NCBI RefSeq assembly: GCF_900291955.1
Contig: NZ_OLMR01000001.1
Coordinates: 310,001 to 374,000, forward strand
Length of the DNA stretch: 64,000 nucleotides
Direction: 5' to 3'
Source of the DNA: Pseudoruminococcus massiliensis
Lineage (GTDB): Bacteria; Bacillota; Clostridia; Oscillospirales; Acutalibacteraceae
The notes under the pieces were generated by a model that saw only the letters and a program-made list of their open reading frames with translations, ran no database searches and was not told the origin of the DNA. The translations under genes were made by a program, and so were the position numbers. Below, piece by piece: positions 49,673-59,327 of the stretch; the stretch's first letter is position 1; each line of letters begins with the position of its first letter.

Positions 49673-51448
49673 ATGTCAGAAGAAAACAGATTTAAAGTCA
49701 ATCTGCGTGGTATGATTGACATACTATCTAATCATCTTTATAGTTCGCCAGATGTTTTTATTCGTGAACTTCTCCAAAACGGTACAGATGCTATTTCCGC
49801 AAGAAAACTTTTTGATAAAAAATTCAGCAACGGCACAATCACTATTGAGCCTAAAATTATAGCTGGCAAGAAAACTATTATATTCAGTGATAACGGAATT
49901 GGGCTTTCATATGATGAAATAAACCAATTTTTAGCTGTTATTGGGCAATCCTCCAAGCGTGATATTATCACAGGAAGAATTTCCGAAGAATTTATCGGTC
50001 GTTTCGGAATAGGCTTGCTCTCTTGCTTTATGGTTACAAATGAAATCCGTTTAACAACACATTCCGCTAAAACTGGTGAATACCTTGAATGGATAGGTAC
50101 TCCAGATGGCATTTATAAGATAAATCATCTTGAAAGCTGCCCTGACGGAACTTCTTTCTATATAACATTAAACAAAAATTCCGAGGAATACTTTGAGGCT
50201 GATAGAATTATTGAGCTTGTAAGATATTATGGACTTCCGCTCCCATTCCCTATTATGCTCAAAACCGAAGAAGGTTCTCAACGCATAAATACTGTTGTTG
50301 ACTACAATAGCGATATGCATGATTCGATAATGTCATTCGGCAAGGACCTTTTCGGCATTGAATTTATGGATTATATCCCATTAAATTCCCCTACAGGGCT
50401 TTTCAGCGGTGTTGCATATATTCTTCCTTATAGAATAGCAGCCACAGCAAAGAACAGCCATAGAATCTACCTAAAGCATATGCTCCTCACCGAAAACGGC
50501 AGTACACTTTTGCCAGAATGGGCATTTTTTGTAAGGTGCTTTATAAATACAAATTCTCTGCGTCCAACTGCATCTCGTGAAGATTTCTACGAAGATGATA
50601 CTCTCGAAGCCGCAAAAGAAGAAATTGGAGAATGTATCGAAAGCTATCTTATGAGCCTTTCCAAGACAAAACCCGATATATTAAGAAAAATGGTTTCCAT
50701 ACATAACCTTGCTATAAAGAGTATGGCTATCGACAACAATGAGCTTTTCAATATCTTTATAGACTATCTTGAGTTTGAAACCACCTCTGGAATTATGACT
50801 GGCTCACAGATAAGAGATTTCGATGAGCCTTTCACGGTTGCATTCCAAATAGATAAATTCAAGCAATATTCGCCAATATTCTCTGCACAAAATAATCTTT
50901 TAGTTAATGCTGGCTATGTCTATGATGATAAACTAATATGCAATCTAATTGATGAATATGAGCTTGATGCAACAGCTCTTGACGAAGAAATGTTTCTGCA
51001 AACTCTTGAAGATATTCCGCTATCAGAGCATAGTGAATATCGTAATTTTCTTGATATTGCCAATGAAACACTTATAGACTTTGATTGCCAAGCGGAAATC
51101 AAAGCATTTCAGCCTTATGAACTTTCTGCTCTTTATATTATGGACGAGCAGGCAGAGCTTTTCAGACAAATTCTCCACGCAAAGGAAAATAGTGATTCAC
51201 TTTTTGCAGATATTTATGATGCTTTTGCAGAAGAAATTGACAATCACCACACCACTACACTTGTATTTAATAGTGAGAATACTCTCATACAAAATCTCAA
51301 AAATATAAGCCAAGCTCAACTTACAAATATCATTAAGATACTTTATGTTCAATCATTATTGCTTGGACATTATCCACTCAGAAATAACGAAATTACGATT
51401 ATGAATAAAAGTATCGAAGGGCTTATAAACGGAGGTATATTAAAATGA
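49673..51448 (+). CDS. HSP90-family protein (HtpG-like, shorter C-terminus)
   Basis: The 591-residue protein has the GHKL ATPase of HSP90: FIRELLQNGTDAISARK with the Asn/Asp box, FSDNGIGLSYDEI, GRFGIGLLSCFMV. The middle domain keeps the catalytic-loop Arg region (TNSLRPTASREDFYEDD). It is somewhat shorter than classical HtpG (about 620-640) and its C-terminal part diverges. It overlaps the next gene by four bases (ATGA). This HSP90-like plus helical-repeat gene pair is probably a dedicated chaperone with its own partner rather than housekeeping HtpG; that is inference. Confidence 0.88.
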   Translation: MSEENRFKVNLRGMIDILSNHLYSSPDVFIRELLQNGTDAISARKLFDKKFSNGTITIEPKIIAGKKTIIFSDNGIGLSYDEINQFLAVIGQSSKRDIITGRISEEFIGRFGIGLLSCFMVTNEIRLTTHSAKTGEYLEWIGTPDGIYKINHLESCPDGTSFYITLNKNSEEYFEADRIIELVRYYGLPLPFPIMLKTEEGSQRINTVVDYNSDMHDSIMSFGKDLFGIEFMDYIPLNSPTGLFSGVAYILPYRIAATAKNSHRIYLKHMLLTENGSTLLPEWAFFVRCFINTNSLRPTASREDFYEDDTLEAAKEEIGECIESYLMSLSKTKPDILRKMVSIHNLAIKSMAIDNNELFNIFIDYLEFETTSGIMTGSQIRDFDEPFTVAFQIDKFKQYSPIFSAQNNLLVNAGYVYDDKLICNLIDEYELDATALDEEMFLQTLEDIPLSEHSEYRNFLDIANETLIDFDCQAEIKAFQPYELSALYIMDEQAELFRQILHAKENSDSLFADIYDAFAEEIDNHHTTTLVFNSENTLIQNLKNISQAQLTNIIKILYVQSLLLGHYPLRNNEITIMNKSIEGLINGGILK

Positions 51449-52506
51449 TTGATGGATTTGAAATACAAAAACGATATGAAAGCCTGCCACATGGTGAACT
51501 ACGATTACAGGCTATTAAAAATGCTATTGCACTTGCTGACGCTGAGAAAGATTACGAATTTATGTATATTTTTAGAAGTGACCTTATGAGTGAAAGTGAG
51601 CTTTATGGCGACAGCTTTCAGGCTTTTCTCACATTTCCAGAGATGATAAAAATTTTCGATGAACACGAAGAAGAGCTTGAGAAGTACAAACACGACTATA
51701 TATGGGAATTCAAGTGGATTCTCTCGGACTGTGAAGACTTTTACCAAGTTTCAAAAACAAAGGCTTATGAGCTTTTTGCCGAATTCAGAAAGCGTTGTGA
51801 AAGATACGGATACTCACTAAGACCTTACTATCAATGTCTCTATCACTTTGAAAAAGCTTGCGATAAACAAGCTGCAAAAAAGGCATATCAACAATTTATT
51901 CTTGCAAAGCGTGATGAATTAGCCGATTGCTATGCCTGCGAATTAAATGCGATGGTTGACTATGAGCTTAATACAGCCTCTATGGGAAGAGCCTTAGAAA
52001 CAGCTTATCCTATACTTTCAGGACAAGTAAGCTGTACTGAAATACCTGATGTTACATATAACAATATTATGCACCGCTACTATGAGCTTGGCGACTTTGA
52101 AAAAGCTGAAGAGTATCGTAAAAAATGCTACCGCAGGATTTCAAAAAACAGCTCCTATCTGTTTATTATAGGTGATATGCTTAAGCTTTACTCAAAAACA
52201 GATTTAACTAAGGGTGTAAAACTCTTTGAAAAGCATTTAGATTGGGTATTTACTTCCAAAAATCCTCATTCAAATATGAAATTTTATATGGGTGCGGCGG
52301 CAGTATTTACAAAACTCGCACAGAAAAAAGATGAAGTTAAACTAAAGCTTCCCGAAAAATTTGAGCTTTATAAGGCTGATGGCATTTACAGTACAAAGGC
52401 TCTTGCTGAATATTATCAGAGCAAAGCTCTTGACCTAATCAACAAATTTGACAAGCGAAACGAAAGTGATTTCTATATGAAAGAATACAACTACGCTATG
52501 GAGTAA
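51445..52506 (+). CDS. TPR-like helical repeat protein, partner of the HSP90-family protein
   Basis: The 353-residue protein is almost entirely helical, with repeats of TPR character (for example YYELGDFEKAEEYRKKCYRR and YQCLYHFEKACDKQAAKKAY). TPR proteins are typical HSP90 co-chaperones. The ATG overlaps the HSP90-like stop and follows GGAGG, so the two should be made in fixed proportion. There is no enzymatic motif. Confidence 0.7.
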   Translation: MIDGFEIQKRYESLPHGELRLQAIKNAIALADAEKDYEFMYIFRSDLMSESELYGDSFQAFLTFPEMIKIFDEHEEELEKYKHDYIWEFKWILSDCEDFYQVSKTKAYELFAEFRKRCERYGYSLRPYYQCLYHFEKACDKQAAKKAYQQFILAKRDELADCYACELNAMVDYELNTASMGRALETAYPILSGQVSCTEIPDVTYNNIMHRYYELGDFEKAEEYRKKCYRRISKNSSYLFIIGDMLKLYSKTDLTKGVKLFEKHLDWVFTSKNPHSNMKFYMGAAAVFTKLAQKKDEVKLKLPEKFELYKADGIYSTKALAEYYQSKALDLINKFDKRNESDFYMKEYNYAME

Positions 52507-52508
52507 AT

Positions 52509-53729
52509 ATGGATATTGCAATAATCGGCGGTGGTGCAAGCGGTCTTTGTTCCGCAATATGTGCCGCAAGGAACCTCAGAAAAAAAGGCTTATATGGTAA
52601 AGTAACTGTTCTTGAACGCAGTCAAAAAGTCGGCAGAAAGCTACTTGCTACTGGAAACGGTCGCTGTAATCTTATGAATGATAATATTTCTCTTTCAAGC
52701 TTTCATGGCGACATTAAAATCGCAGAAAGTGTATTTTCTCGCTTTAGCTATGATGAAATATCAGAATTTTTCTCATCTCTCGGACTTCTCACAAGAGCCG
52801 ATTCTATGGGTAGAGTTTATCCCTACTCAAACCGAGCTGATACTGTGCTTTCAACACTGTTGCTTGCTTGTAAGCAATACGGAGTTGAAATTATAACGGA
52901 TTTCACTGTTCTTGATATAAAGCGTCATAAGGACAAGCTTGAAATTATCTCGGAAAGCTGTAAAATTTCAGCCTCAAGCGTAATAATTGCCTGTGGTTCA
53001 CGAGCAAATAAAGGCTTAGGCAGTAACCTTGGCTACGAACTTCTCGGAAAAATCGGCGTAAGCTATTCCCCACTCTTTCCGTCACTTACAAGCGTTGCCG
53101 TTTCTGAAAATATCTCAATGCTTAAAGGTGTTCGTGTTCGTGGAAATGTTAAGTTTCTTGCTGATAAGCAGATAATTCACAGCGAGGACGGCGAAATTCA
53201 ATTCACCGATAAATCACTTTCAGGAATATGCGTTTTTAATATTTCAAGATATGCAGGCGAATTTTTCAGAATTGGCACTATAAACGGAAACAACTGCGAA
53301 AATATCAGAATTGAGCTTAATCTTATGCCGGAATATTCCTTCTCGGAAATAATCTCAATACTTCAAAATCGCCGAAAAGCCTTCCCAAAAGCCGATTGTA
53401 AAGAGCTTCTTGCAGGAATCCTTGATGAGAAATTAGCAAATTATATCGCAAAGAAAATTAATACAAAGTCGATAAATGACAGCGTAATCAAGCGTCTTGC
53501 GAATATTCTCTCAAAAATGGATTTCACGCCTATAAAATCTGACAATAACGCTACTGCACAAGTTACAGCTGGCGGTGTCACAAGCAAAGAAATTGATGTA
53601 AATACTCTTGCTTTAAAGTCAGATAAGCGAATAAAATTCTGTGGCGAAATATTAGATGTTGATGGCGATTGCGGAGGCTATAATCTCTCATTTGCGTGGG
53701 CAAGCGGTATGCTTTGTGCAGAGCTATAA
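52509..53729 (+). CDS. HI0933/YhiN-family flavoprotein
   Basis: The 406-residue protein begins MDIAIIGGGASGLCSAICAA, a Rossmann FAD-binding motif. It has GRKLLATGNGRCNLMND, typical of the HI0933/YhiN (BaiN-like) family, and ends with GEILDVDGDCGGYNLSFAWASG. FAD binding is clear; the substrate is unknown. It starts three bases after the preceding gene and probably belongs to the same transcript. Confidence 0.9.
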   Translation: MDIAIIGGGASGLCSAICAARNLRKKGLYGKVTVLERSQKVGRKLLATGNGRCNLMNDNISLSSFHGDIKIAESVFSRFSYDEISEFFSSLGLLTRADSMGRVYPYSNRADTVLSTLLLACKQYGVEIITDFTVLDIKRHKDKLEIISESCKISASSVIIACGSRANKGLGSNLGYELLGKIGVSYSPLFPSLTSVAVSENISMLKGVRVRGNVKFLADKQIIHSEDGEIQFTDKSLSGICVFNISRYAGEFFRIGTINGNNCENIRIELNLMPEYSFSEIISILQNRRKAFPKADCKELLAGILDEKLANYIAKKINTKSINDSVIKRLANILSKMDFTPIKSDNNATAQVTAGGVTSKEIDVNTLALKSDKRIKFCGEILDVDGDCGGYNLSFAWASGMLCAEL

Positions 53730-53782
53730 ATATTTTACAAAAACTTACTATCAATTTAGTAGGACAAGAAAGGTAAGCAAAT

Positions 53783-55384
53783 ATGATTAGAATTACTTCT
53801 GTTTCTCTGCCGATTGGCTTTACAGATAAAACTGTGCGAAAAGCTGTTGGCAAGAAACTCAGAATTGATGAGTCGCAAATCAGCGGTGCATCACTTTATC
53901 GCTGTTCTATTGACGCACGAAAAAAGGATAATATCCACTATACCGCAACTATTGATGTAAAGCTTTCGGGTGGTGAAAATACTATACTTAAACGCTATGG
54001 TTCTTCAAGTATTTTTAAAGCCGAACCATATAAATATCAGCTTCCCGAAAACAGACGAAAGCTAAATCAAAGACCGCTTGTTGTCGGGAGCGGTCCTGCG
54101 GGACTTTTTGCGGCTCTTATTCTCGCTCAGGCAGGAGAAAAGCCGATACTTATCGAGCGTGGCAGAGATGTAGATTCCCGTATAAGAGATGTCGAAAATT
54201 TCTGGAAAACAGGTATTCTCGACACGAAATCAAATGTTCAATTTGGTGAGGGCGGTGCAGGAACTTTTTCTGATGGAAAGCTGAATACTGGCACTAAGGA
54301 TACTCGTGCAAGAAAAGTTCTTGAGGAGTTTGTTGAAAATGGTGCTACCGAAGATATTCTCTATCTTGCGAAACCCCATATCGGTACAGACAAGCTAAGA
54401 CCTACTATAAAGAACATTCGCAAAAAGATAATATCTCTCGGCGGAGAGGTTTTCTTTGAAACAAAACTGACTAAAATTCTCACCAAGGACAATACTGTTA
54501 TCGGTGCTGAAATTCAGCATGGAGAATCCACCGAAATAGTTGAAACAAATGATATTATTCTTGCAATAGGTCATAGTGCAAGAGATACCTTTGAAATGCT
54601 TGATAAAAACGGAATACTTATGGAGGCAAAGCCTTTTTCTGTTGGAGCAAGAATTGAACATCTGCAAAAAACAACTGACATTGCACAATTCGGTACAGAA
54701 TCTGAAAAGCTTAAGCTCCCACCTGCCGACTACAAACTTGCTGTTCATCTTAAAAACGGCAGAGGTGTCTATACTTTTTGTATGTGTCCGGGTGGCTTTG
54801 TTGTTGCCGCCGCAAGTGAGGAAAACCGCCTTGTAACCAATGGCATGAGCCTTTATGACCGAAGTAATGTAAACTCGAACAGTGCTTTACTTGTTGGAAT
54901 CTCTCCAAAGGATTTTGGCAGTGACAATGTTCTTGCTGGTATGGAGCTTCAAAGAAAGCTTGAAAGCTCAGCTTTTAAACTCGGTGGCGGTGGATATAAA
55001 GCACCTTGTCAGCGTGTGGGAGATTTTCTGAACCGCACAAAGAGTACAGCTTTTGGTGAGGTTCTTCCAACATATAAGCCAAGTGTTACGCTTTCTAATC
55101 TTGATAACTGTCTGCCTGATTTCATAACAGAATCTATGCGTAACGGTATTTTTGAAATGGATAGGCGTTTAAAAGGCTTCGCCTTAAATGACGCTCTCTT
55201 GACCGCAGTTGAAAGCAGAAGTTCATCTCCTGTGAGAATTATGCGTGATGATACCTTACAATCCCCAACACTTCGTGGGCTTTATCCCTGTGGAGAAGGT
55301 GCTGGTTATGCGGGTGGAATAATCTCCGCCGCAGTTGATGGCATAAAATGTGCTGAAATGCTCATTTCCAAAAAACAACAATAA
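53783..55384 (+). CDS. FAD-dependent oxidoreductase (large uncharacterised flavoprotein family)
   Basis: The 533-residue protein has an N-terminal ~75-residue alpha/beta domain (MIRITSVSLPIGFTDKTVRK). An FAD motif, LVVGSGPAGLFAALILAQAG, follows near residue 96. VQFGEGGAGTFSDGKLNTGT and YPCGEGAGYAGGIISAAVDG are typical of the conserved bacterial FAD-dependent protein family. The reaction is unknown. It follows the other flavoprotein by 53 bases with AGAAAGG before the ATG. Confidence 0.88.
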   Translation: MIRITSVSLPIGFTDKTVRKAVGKKLRIDESQISGASLYRCSIDARKKDNIHYTATIDVKLSGGENTILKRYGSSSIFKAEPYKYQLPENRRKLNQRPLVVGSGPAGLFAALILAQAGEKPILIERGRDVDSRIRDVENFWKTGILDTKSNVQFGEGGAGTFSDGKLNTGTKDTRARKVLEEFVENGATEDILYLAKPHIGTDKLRPTIKNIRKKIISLGGEVFFETKLTKILTKDNTVIGAEIQHGESTEIVETNDIILAIGHSARDTFEMLDKNGILMEAKPFSVGARIEHLQKTTDIAQFGTESEKLKLPPADYKLAVHLKNGRGVYTFCMCPGGFVVAAASEENRLVTNGMSLYDRSNVNSNSALLVGISPKDFGSDNVLAGMELQRKLESSAFKLGGGGYKAPCQRVGDFLNRTKSTAFGEVLPTYKPSVTLSNLDNCLPDFITESMRNGIFEMDRRLKGFALNDALLTAVESRSSSPVRIMRDDTLQSPTLRGLYPCGEGAGYAGGIISAAVDGIKCAEMLISKKQQ

Positions 55385-55451
55385 TAAACATAATTTTACT
55401 ACATCAGCTTAATATATTTCGCTCTCTATAGATAATGACCAAAGCTTAAAC

Positions 55452-55526
55452 TAAACTTTTAATTGGCAACGCTCTTATGCACCTACTTTTAGCAACTTAT
55501 TCACCGCAAATACAATTAAAAGTTTA
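55452..55526. repeat. 75-bp inverted-repeat unit with ends like the large hairpin repeats
   Basis: TAAACTTTTAATTG (55,452-55,465) pairs perfectly with CAATTAAAAGTTTA (55,513-55,526). The outer AAACTTTTAA / TTAAAAGTTT matches the termini of the ~275-bp repeats at 56,276 and 61,541. It may be an internally deleted relative; nothing else is recognisable in 55,385-55,622. Confidence 0.5.
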
Positions 55527-55643
55527 AAATTACACTTAATGTGTATATCTATATTTCAATTATAGAATGAAAATTTCTATATGTCAAGTATTTGCACACA
55601 TTTTGTGTAAAAGTATATTTTTATGCCTAAGGAGGTTATTTTT

Positions 55644-56198
55644 ATGGATTGGGAATTTGCTTTTCTTGATTCTATCAGAGACAATTTTTCAAATCCTGTC
55701 TTTGATGAAATTTCAAAATTCTTTGGCGATGCTGTTATTCCTATTATAATTGTGGCTATGATTCTTTTGATTATATTCAAAAAGACCAGACGAACAGGCA
55801 TTGCCCTACTGATTTCAACTGTATCTGTTGTTATCATAGGAAATTTGATTCTAAAGCCTGCAATCGCAAGGGTTAGACCTTATGATGTCAATACTGCGGT
55901 TCAACTAATAGTAAGTGCGGAACACGATTTTTCGTTCCCATCGGCTCATACTTACTTTGCGTTTACAACTGCTACGGTAATCTTTATGCGATACAAAAAG
56001 GTTGGTATATGCTGTTACATTCTTGCTATACTTATGGCTTTATCAAGAATGTATCTATATGTGCATTATCCTACCGATGTTATTGCAGGAACTATATTTG
56101 GAATAGGCTTTGGTATAGCTGGATATTTCATTGAAAAGGCTTTATATAATTTCATTTCAAACAGGAAGTACAAGGCAAAACACGAAAAAAATGAATAG
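55644..56198 (+). CDS. PAP2-family membrane phosphatase
   Basis: From ATG 55,644, behind AAGGAGG, the product has 184 residues. The phosphatidic-acid phosphatase signature is complete: KPAIARVRP, FSFPSAHTYF, and SRMYLYVHYPTDV. About five membrane segments surround it. Members dephosphorylate undecaprenyl pyrophosphate or phospholipids at the outer face; which one cannot be told. A strong terminator follows. Confidence 0.9.
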   Translation: MDWEFAFLDSIRDNFSNPVFDEISKFFGDAVIPIIIVAMILLIIFKKTRRTGIALLISTVSVVIIGNLILKPAIARVRPYDVNTAVQLIVSAEHDFSFPSAHTYFAFTTATVIFMRYKKVGICCYILAILMALSRMYLYVHYPTDVIAGTIFGIGFGIAGYFIEKALYNFISNRKYKAKHEKNE

Positions 56199-56204
56199 AG
56201 CGTA

Positions 56205-56243
56205 AAAAAGCGATAAGGCAATTCGTTTAGCCTTATCGCTTTT
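56205..56243 (+). terminator. Terminator after the PAP2 gene
   Basis: AAAAAGCGATAAGGC pairs with GCCTTATCGCTTT around a short loop, followed by a T-rich end; it directly follows the stop codon. Confidence 0.85.
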
Positions 56244-56275
56244 AAATTTATAGCAAGCCTCTAACCTAAGACAAC

Positions 56276-56551
56276 TTAAAAGTTTCGCTCGAGCCTTTTT
56301 AAAGGCTCGCAGGGTTGAGGGACGGAGTCCCTCATGGGTTTTAAGGGCAACGCCCTTAACTTGTCTTGCCTCCTTATGGGCAAACTTTGCTCGCCACTAA
56401 AATTTCTTTTGGTAGCAACATTAGTAAATAATGGCGGACAAAATCCGCCATTTAGGTGCAAAGAATGTTAAGGGCTTCGCCCTTAAAACCCACCAAAGGC
56501 TCCGCCTTTGGAAACTGCAAGCTTTTGAAAAAGCTTGAGCAAAACTTTTAA
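56276..56551. repeat. 276-bp hairpin-rich repeat with perfect 10-bp terminal inverted repeats, copy 1
   Basis: TTAAAAGTTT (56,276-56,285) and AAACTTTTAA (56,542-56,551) bound a unit full of short GC-rich hairpins (for example GAGGGACGGAGTCCCTC, AAGGGCAACGCCCTT, GGCGGACAAAATCCGCC). An inverted, clearly homologous copy lies at about 61,541-61,813. The structure is that of a MITE-like or REP-like chromosomal repeat. The frames inside it are not genes. It separates the PAP2 and rsmA genes. Confidence 0.8.
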
Positions 56552-56577
56552 CTGTCGTTAGAGAAGTTGATTTAGCA

Positions 56578-57429
56578 TTACAACAAATAATCTGCAAGCT
56601 TGCAGAAATCCTGCATAGAAAGTTCTTCCGCTCTCGCTGTTGGCTTTAAACCACAGCTTTCAAGAGCTTGTGCAATATCTGACTTTGAAACTCCAAGTCC
56701 TGATGAAAGCGAATTTGAAAGAGTTTTTCGTCTTTGTGCAAAGGCTGATTTAACTAATCGGAAAAATTGCTTTTCATCTTTTGGCTTAATCGGTGGTTCT
56801 GCAAGAATATCAAGCTTTATAACCTCGGAATCAACCTTTGGCGGTGGTACGAAACTTCCTGCACTTACTTTGAACAGCATTTCAGGTTCAGCATAATACC
56901 TTACTGCAATACTTACAGCACCAACATCTCTTGTTCCCGGTTCGGCACAAATTCTTTCTGCCGCCTCTTTCTGAACCATAACAGTAAGAGATTTTATAGG
57001 AAGTTTTTCCTCAAGTATACGCATAATTACAGGCGAGGTAATATAGTATGGCAGATTTGCACAAATAACTACATCTCCGCCATTGAACTCTTCCTCAATA
57101 AGCTTATGAAGGTCAAGCTTCATAGCATCACCATTGATGATTTTTACATTATCACAGCCTGACAAGGTTTCGTCAAGAACTGGCAAAAGTCTTTTATCAA
57201 GCTCTATTGCAACAACCTTATTTGCAACCTTTGAAAGTTCTCTTGTTAGAACACCTGCTCCTGGCCCGATTTCTATTACTCCACAATTTTCGGACGCTCC
57301 ACAATACTCAGCCATCTTTGGACAAACTGTTGGATTTACAAGGAAATTCTGTCCCAATGCCTTAGAAAATGTAAATCCATGTCGGCTTAAAACAGATTTC
57401 ATATAAGCTATATCAGTTAAATTTTGCAT
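56578..57429 (-). CDS. rsmA: 16S rRNA dimethyladenosine transferase RsmA (KsgA)
   Basis: The 283-residue protein has FSKALGQNFLVNP, the SAM motif VIEIGPGAGVLTREL, and NLPYYITSP (catalytic NLPY). A C-terminal helical domain with FAQRRKTLSNSL completes the family pattern. It methylates two adjacent adenines at the 3' end of 16S rRNA. It is transcribed leftward and is divergent from the RNA methyltransferase gene. Confidence 0.96.
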   Translation of the reverse strand: MQNLTDIAYMKSVLSRHGFTFSKALGQNFLVNPTVCPKMAEYCGASENCGVIEIGPGAGVLTRELSKVANKVVAIELDKRLLPVLDETLSGCDNVKIINGDAMKLDLHKLIEEEFNGGDVVICANLPYYITSPVIMRILEEKLPIKSLTVMVQKEAAERICAEPGTRDVGAVSIAVRYYAEPEMLFKVSAGSFVPPPKVDSEVIKLDILAEPPIKPKDEKQFFRLVKSAFAQRRKTLSNSLSSGLGVSKSDIAQALESCGLKPTARAEELSMQDFCKLADYLL

Positions 57430-57590
57430 ATCTACTCCAATAAAAATATTTTTTCTTTATTATACAACCTATGCCCTAAAATCGTCAAGATAAAACACTT
57501 TTTGACTTATATAACCTTCTAAGTTCGGCTTGCAAGAATCGGAATATAATGTTAAACTAATTATACTTTATTATAGAATTGGGGATTATT

Positions 57591-58712
57591 ATGAGTGAAA
57601 ACAGACTTGTTGCAACCTGTCTTTTAGGTTTAGAGGGCTTAGTCGCTGATGAACTTCGCAGAATGGATATTAAAAATGTAGAACCTCAGAATGGCAGAGT
57701 TCTTTTTTCGGGAAATCAGAGCGAAATCGCAAGGGCTAATATTTGTTCGAGATATAGCGAAAGAATACTTATAGAAATGGGCAGCTTTAGAGCATTAAGC
57801 TTTACCGAGCTTTTTGACAATGTAAAAAAACTTCCTTGGGAACAGTGGATTGGCAAAGATGACGCTTTTCCTGTCACTGGCAGAACTCTTAATTCTAAGC
57901 TTTCAAGTATACCTGACTGTCAATCTATCATCAAAAAGGCTATTGTTGAAAGACTTAAAACAAAGTATCGCATAAGCTGGTTTGAGGAAAGTGCTTCGTC
58001 TGTAAAGGTTAAATTTCTTATTATGAAAGATGTTGCAAGTATTATGATTGATACCTCTGGTGTCGGACTTCATAAGCGTGGCTATCGTGAAAATGCCGCT
58101 TCTGCACCTATTAAAGAAACTCTTGCGGCTGCTATGGCAGATTTATCACATATCAGACCATTCAGCAGAGTTATTGACCCATTCTGTGGCTCGGGAACTA
58201 TTCTTATAGAATCAGCTTTAAAGGCTTTGAATATTGCACCCGGACTCCGCAGAAGATTTATTGCTGAAAAGTGGTCCTGTGCTGACCAAAATGCTTGGAG
58301 AGCCGAGAGAGAAAGAGCTCAGGACCTCATAGACCGCAGTGCTGAATTTCAGGCTTATGGCTACGATATAGACCCACAAGCAATAGAGCTTACAAACGAA
58401 AACGCAAAAAAAGCCGGTGTTGCTGCAAGAATCCATACAGAAGTAAGAAGTATTGCGGATTTCTCGTCAGACTTGCCGAAGGCGGCTGTTATATGCAATC
58501 CACCATATGGTGAAAGACTTCTTGATATTCAACAGGCACAGGATATTTACCGCACAATGGGAGAAAAATTTCTTAAGCGTGAGGGTTATAGCTATTGCAT
58601 AATCAGCCCTGATGATAAATTTGAGGAAATTTTTGGCAGATCTGCGGATAAACGCAGAAAGCTTTATAATGGTATGATTAAGTGTCAAGTCTATATGTAC
58701 TTCAAGAGGTAA
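57591..58712 (+). CDS. THUMP-domain RNA methyltransferase (RlmL N-terminal type)
   Basis: From ATG 57,591, behind GGGG, the product has 373 residues. An N-terminal THUMP region binds RNA. Then come GVGLHKRGYR, the SAM motif VIDPFCGSGTILIESA and the catalytic ICNPPYGERL. This is the YpsC/RlmL-type 23S rRNA guanine-N2 methyltransferase group. An in-frame TTG four codons upstream overlaps the ribosome binding site, so I prefer ATG. Confidence 0.9.
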   Translation: MSENRLVATCLLGLEGLVADELRRMDIKNVEPQNGRVLFSGNQSEIARANICSRYSERILIEMGSFRALSFTELFDNVKKLPWEQWIGKDDAFPVTGRTLNSKLSSIPDCQSIIKKAIVERLKTKYRISWFEESASSVKVKFLIMKDVASIMIDTSGVGLHKRGYRENAASAPIKETLAAAMADLSHIRPFSRVIDPFCGSGTILIESALKALNIAPGLRRRFIAEKWSCADQNAWRAERERAQDLIDRSAEFQAYGYDIDPQAIELTNENAKKAGVAARIHTEVRSIADFSSDLPKAAVICNPPYGERLLDIQQAQDIYRTMGEKFLKREGYSYCIISPDDKFEEIFGRSADKRRKLYNGMIKCQVYMYFKR

Positions 58713-58715
58713 ATT

Positions 58716-59099
58716 GTGAATTATTTTACATTTGATAGTCTTTGTTTTAATATTTCAAACTCTGAGCAAGTTATAATTCTTATGATTTCGGCGAAAAGTG
58801 AGCATAGAGACTTTAAAGAATTTATAAATCGTGCTGTTGAAAGATGGTATGAAGAAAAATTATGTTATATAGGGATAGCTTTATCTGAACTAAAAGCACA
58901 AATAATAAACATACCTATATCCAATGAAGATAAACAATGTATGTTTCAAATGATTGAGGGTATGAACGAAAGAGTTCATATTCAGTTTGAAGAAATAGAA
59001 AATATAATAACCGTATTTGAAAGCGAATGGAATGACTGCACCTACGCTTTTGAAACAAAGAATTGCAGATATTATTTTAATTGGATGACAACTGCTTAA
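58716..59099 (+). CDS. Hypothetical protein
   Basis: The 127-residue protein (MNYFTFDSLCFNISNSEQVI ... YYFNWMTTA) starts with GTG 58,716-58,718 behind AGAGG, three bases after the methyltransferase stop, so it is probably co-transcribed. It has mixed alpha/beta character and several aromatic residues. I do not recognise a family. Confidence 0.6.
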   Translation: MNYFTFDSLCFNISNSEQVIILMISAKSEHRDFKEFINRAVERWYEEKLCYIGIALSELKAQIINIPISNEDKQCMFQMIEGMNERVHIQFEEIENIITVFESEWNDCTYAFETKNCRYYFNWMTTA

Positions 59100-59222
59100 T
59101 TTTGACATAGATTTACACTATGGATAATATAGAATTTAAGATAATGCAAAAAAGCAAAATCATATATTAAAGATTAAAGCTATATGAGATTGTTAATTTT
59201 TTTTGAATATGACATTTAGTAC

Positions 59223-59251
59223 TTGATTTTTTCGTTGGAAAGTTTTACAAT
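59223..59251 (+). promoter_or_regulatory. groES-groEL promoter
   Basis: TTGATT (59,223-59,228), a 17-base spacer and TACAAT (59,246-59,251) precede the CIRCE operator, a normal vegetative promoter arrangement for HrcA-controlled operons. Confidence 0.85.
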
Positions 59252-59255
59252 ATAT

Positions 59256-59282
59256 TTAGCACTCAAGAACAGAGAGTGCTAA
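59256..59282 (+). promoter_or_regulatory. CIRCE operator (HrcA binding site)
   Basis: TTAGCACTC (59,256-59,264), nine bases, GAGTGCTAA (59,274-59,282): a perfect consensus CIRCE element. HrcA binding here represses groES-groEL until heat or protein stress. Confidence 0.98.
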
Positions 59283-59327
59283 ATATTAAAAATCAATTTG
59301 CTATTATTTTAAAGGAGGCAATTTATT

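Noticed and set aside
56276-56461. Small frame inside hairpin repeat copy 1, and its counterpart at 61,631-61,825
   Set aside because: The two frames are similar only because the DNA repeats are similar; both consist of hairpin arms and lack ribosome binding sites.
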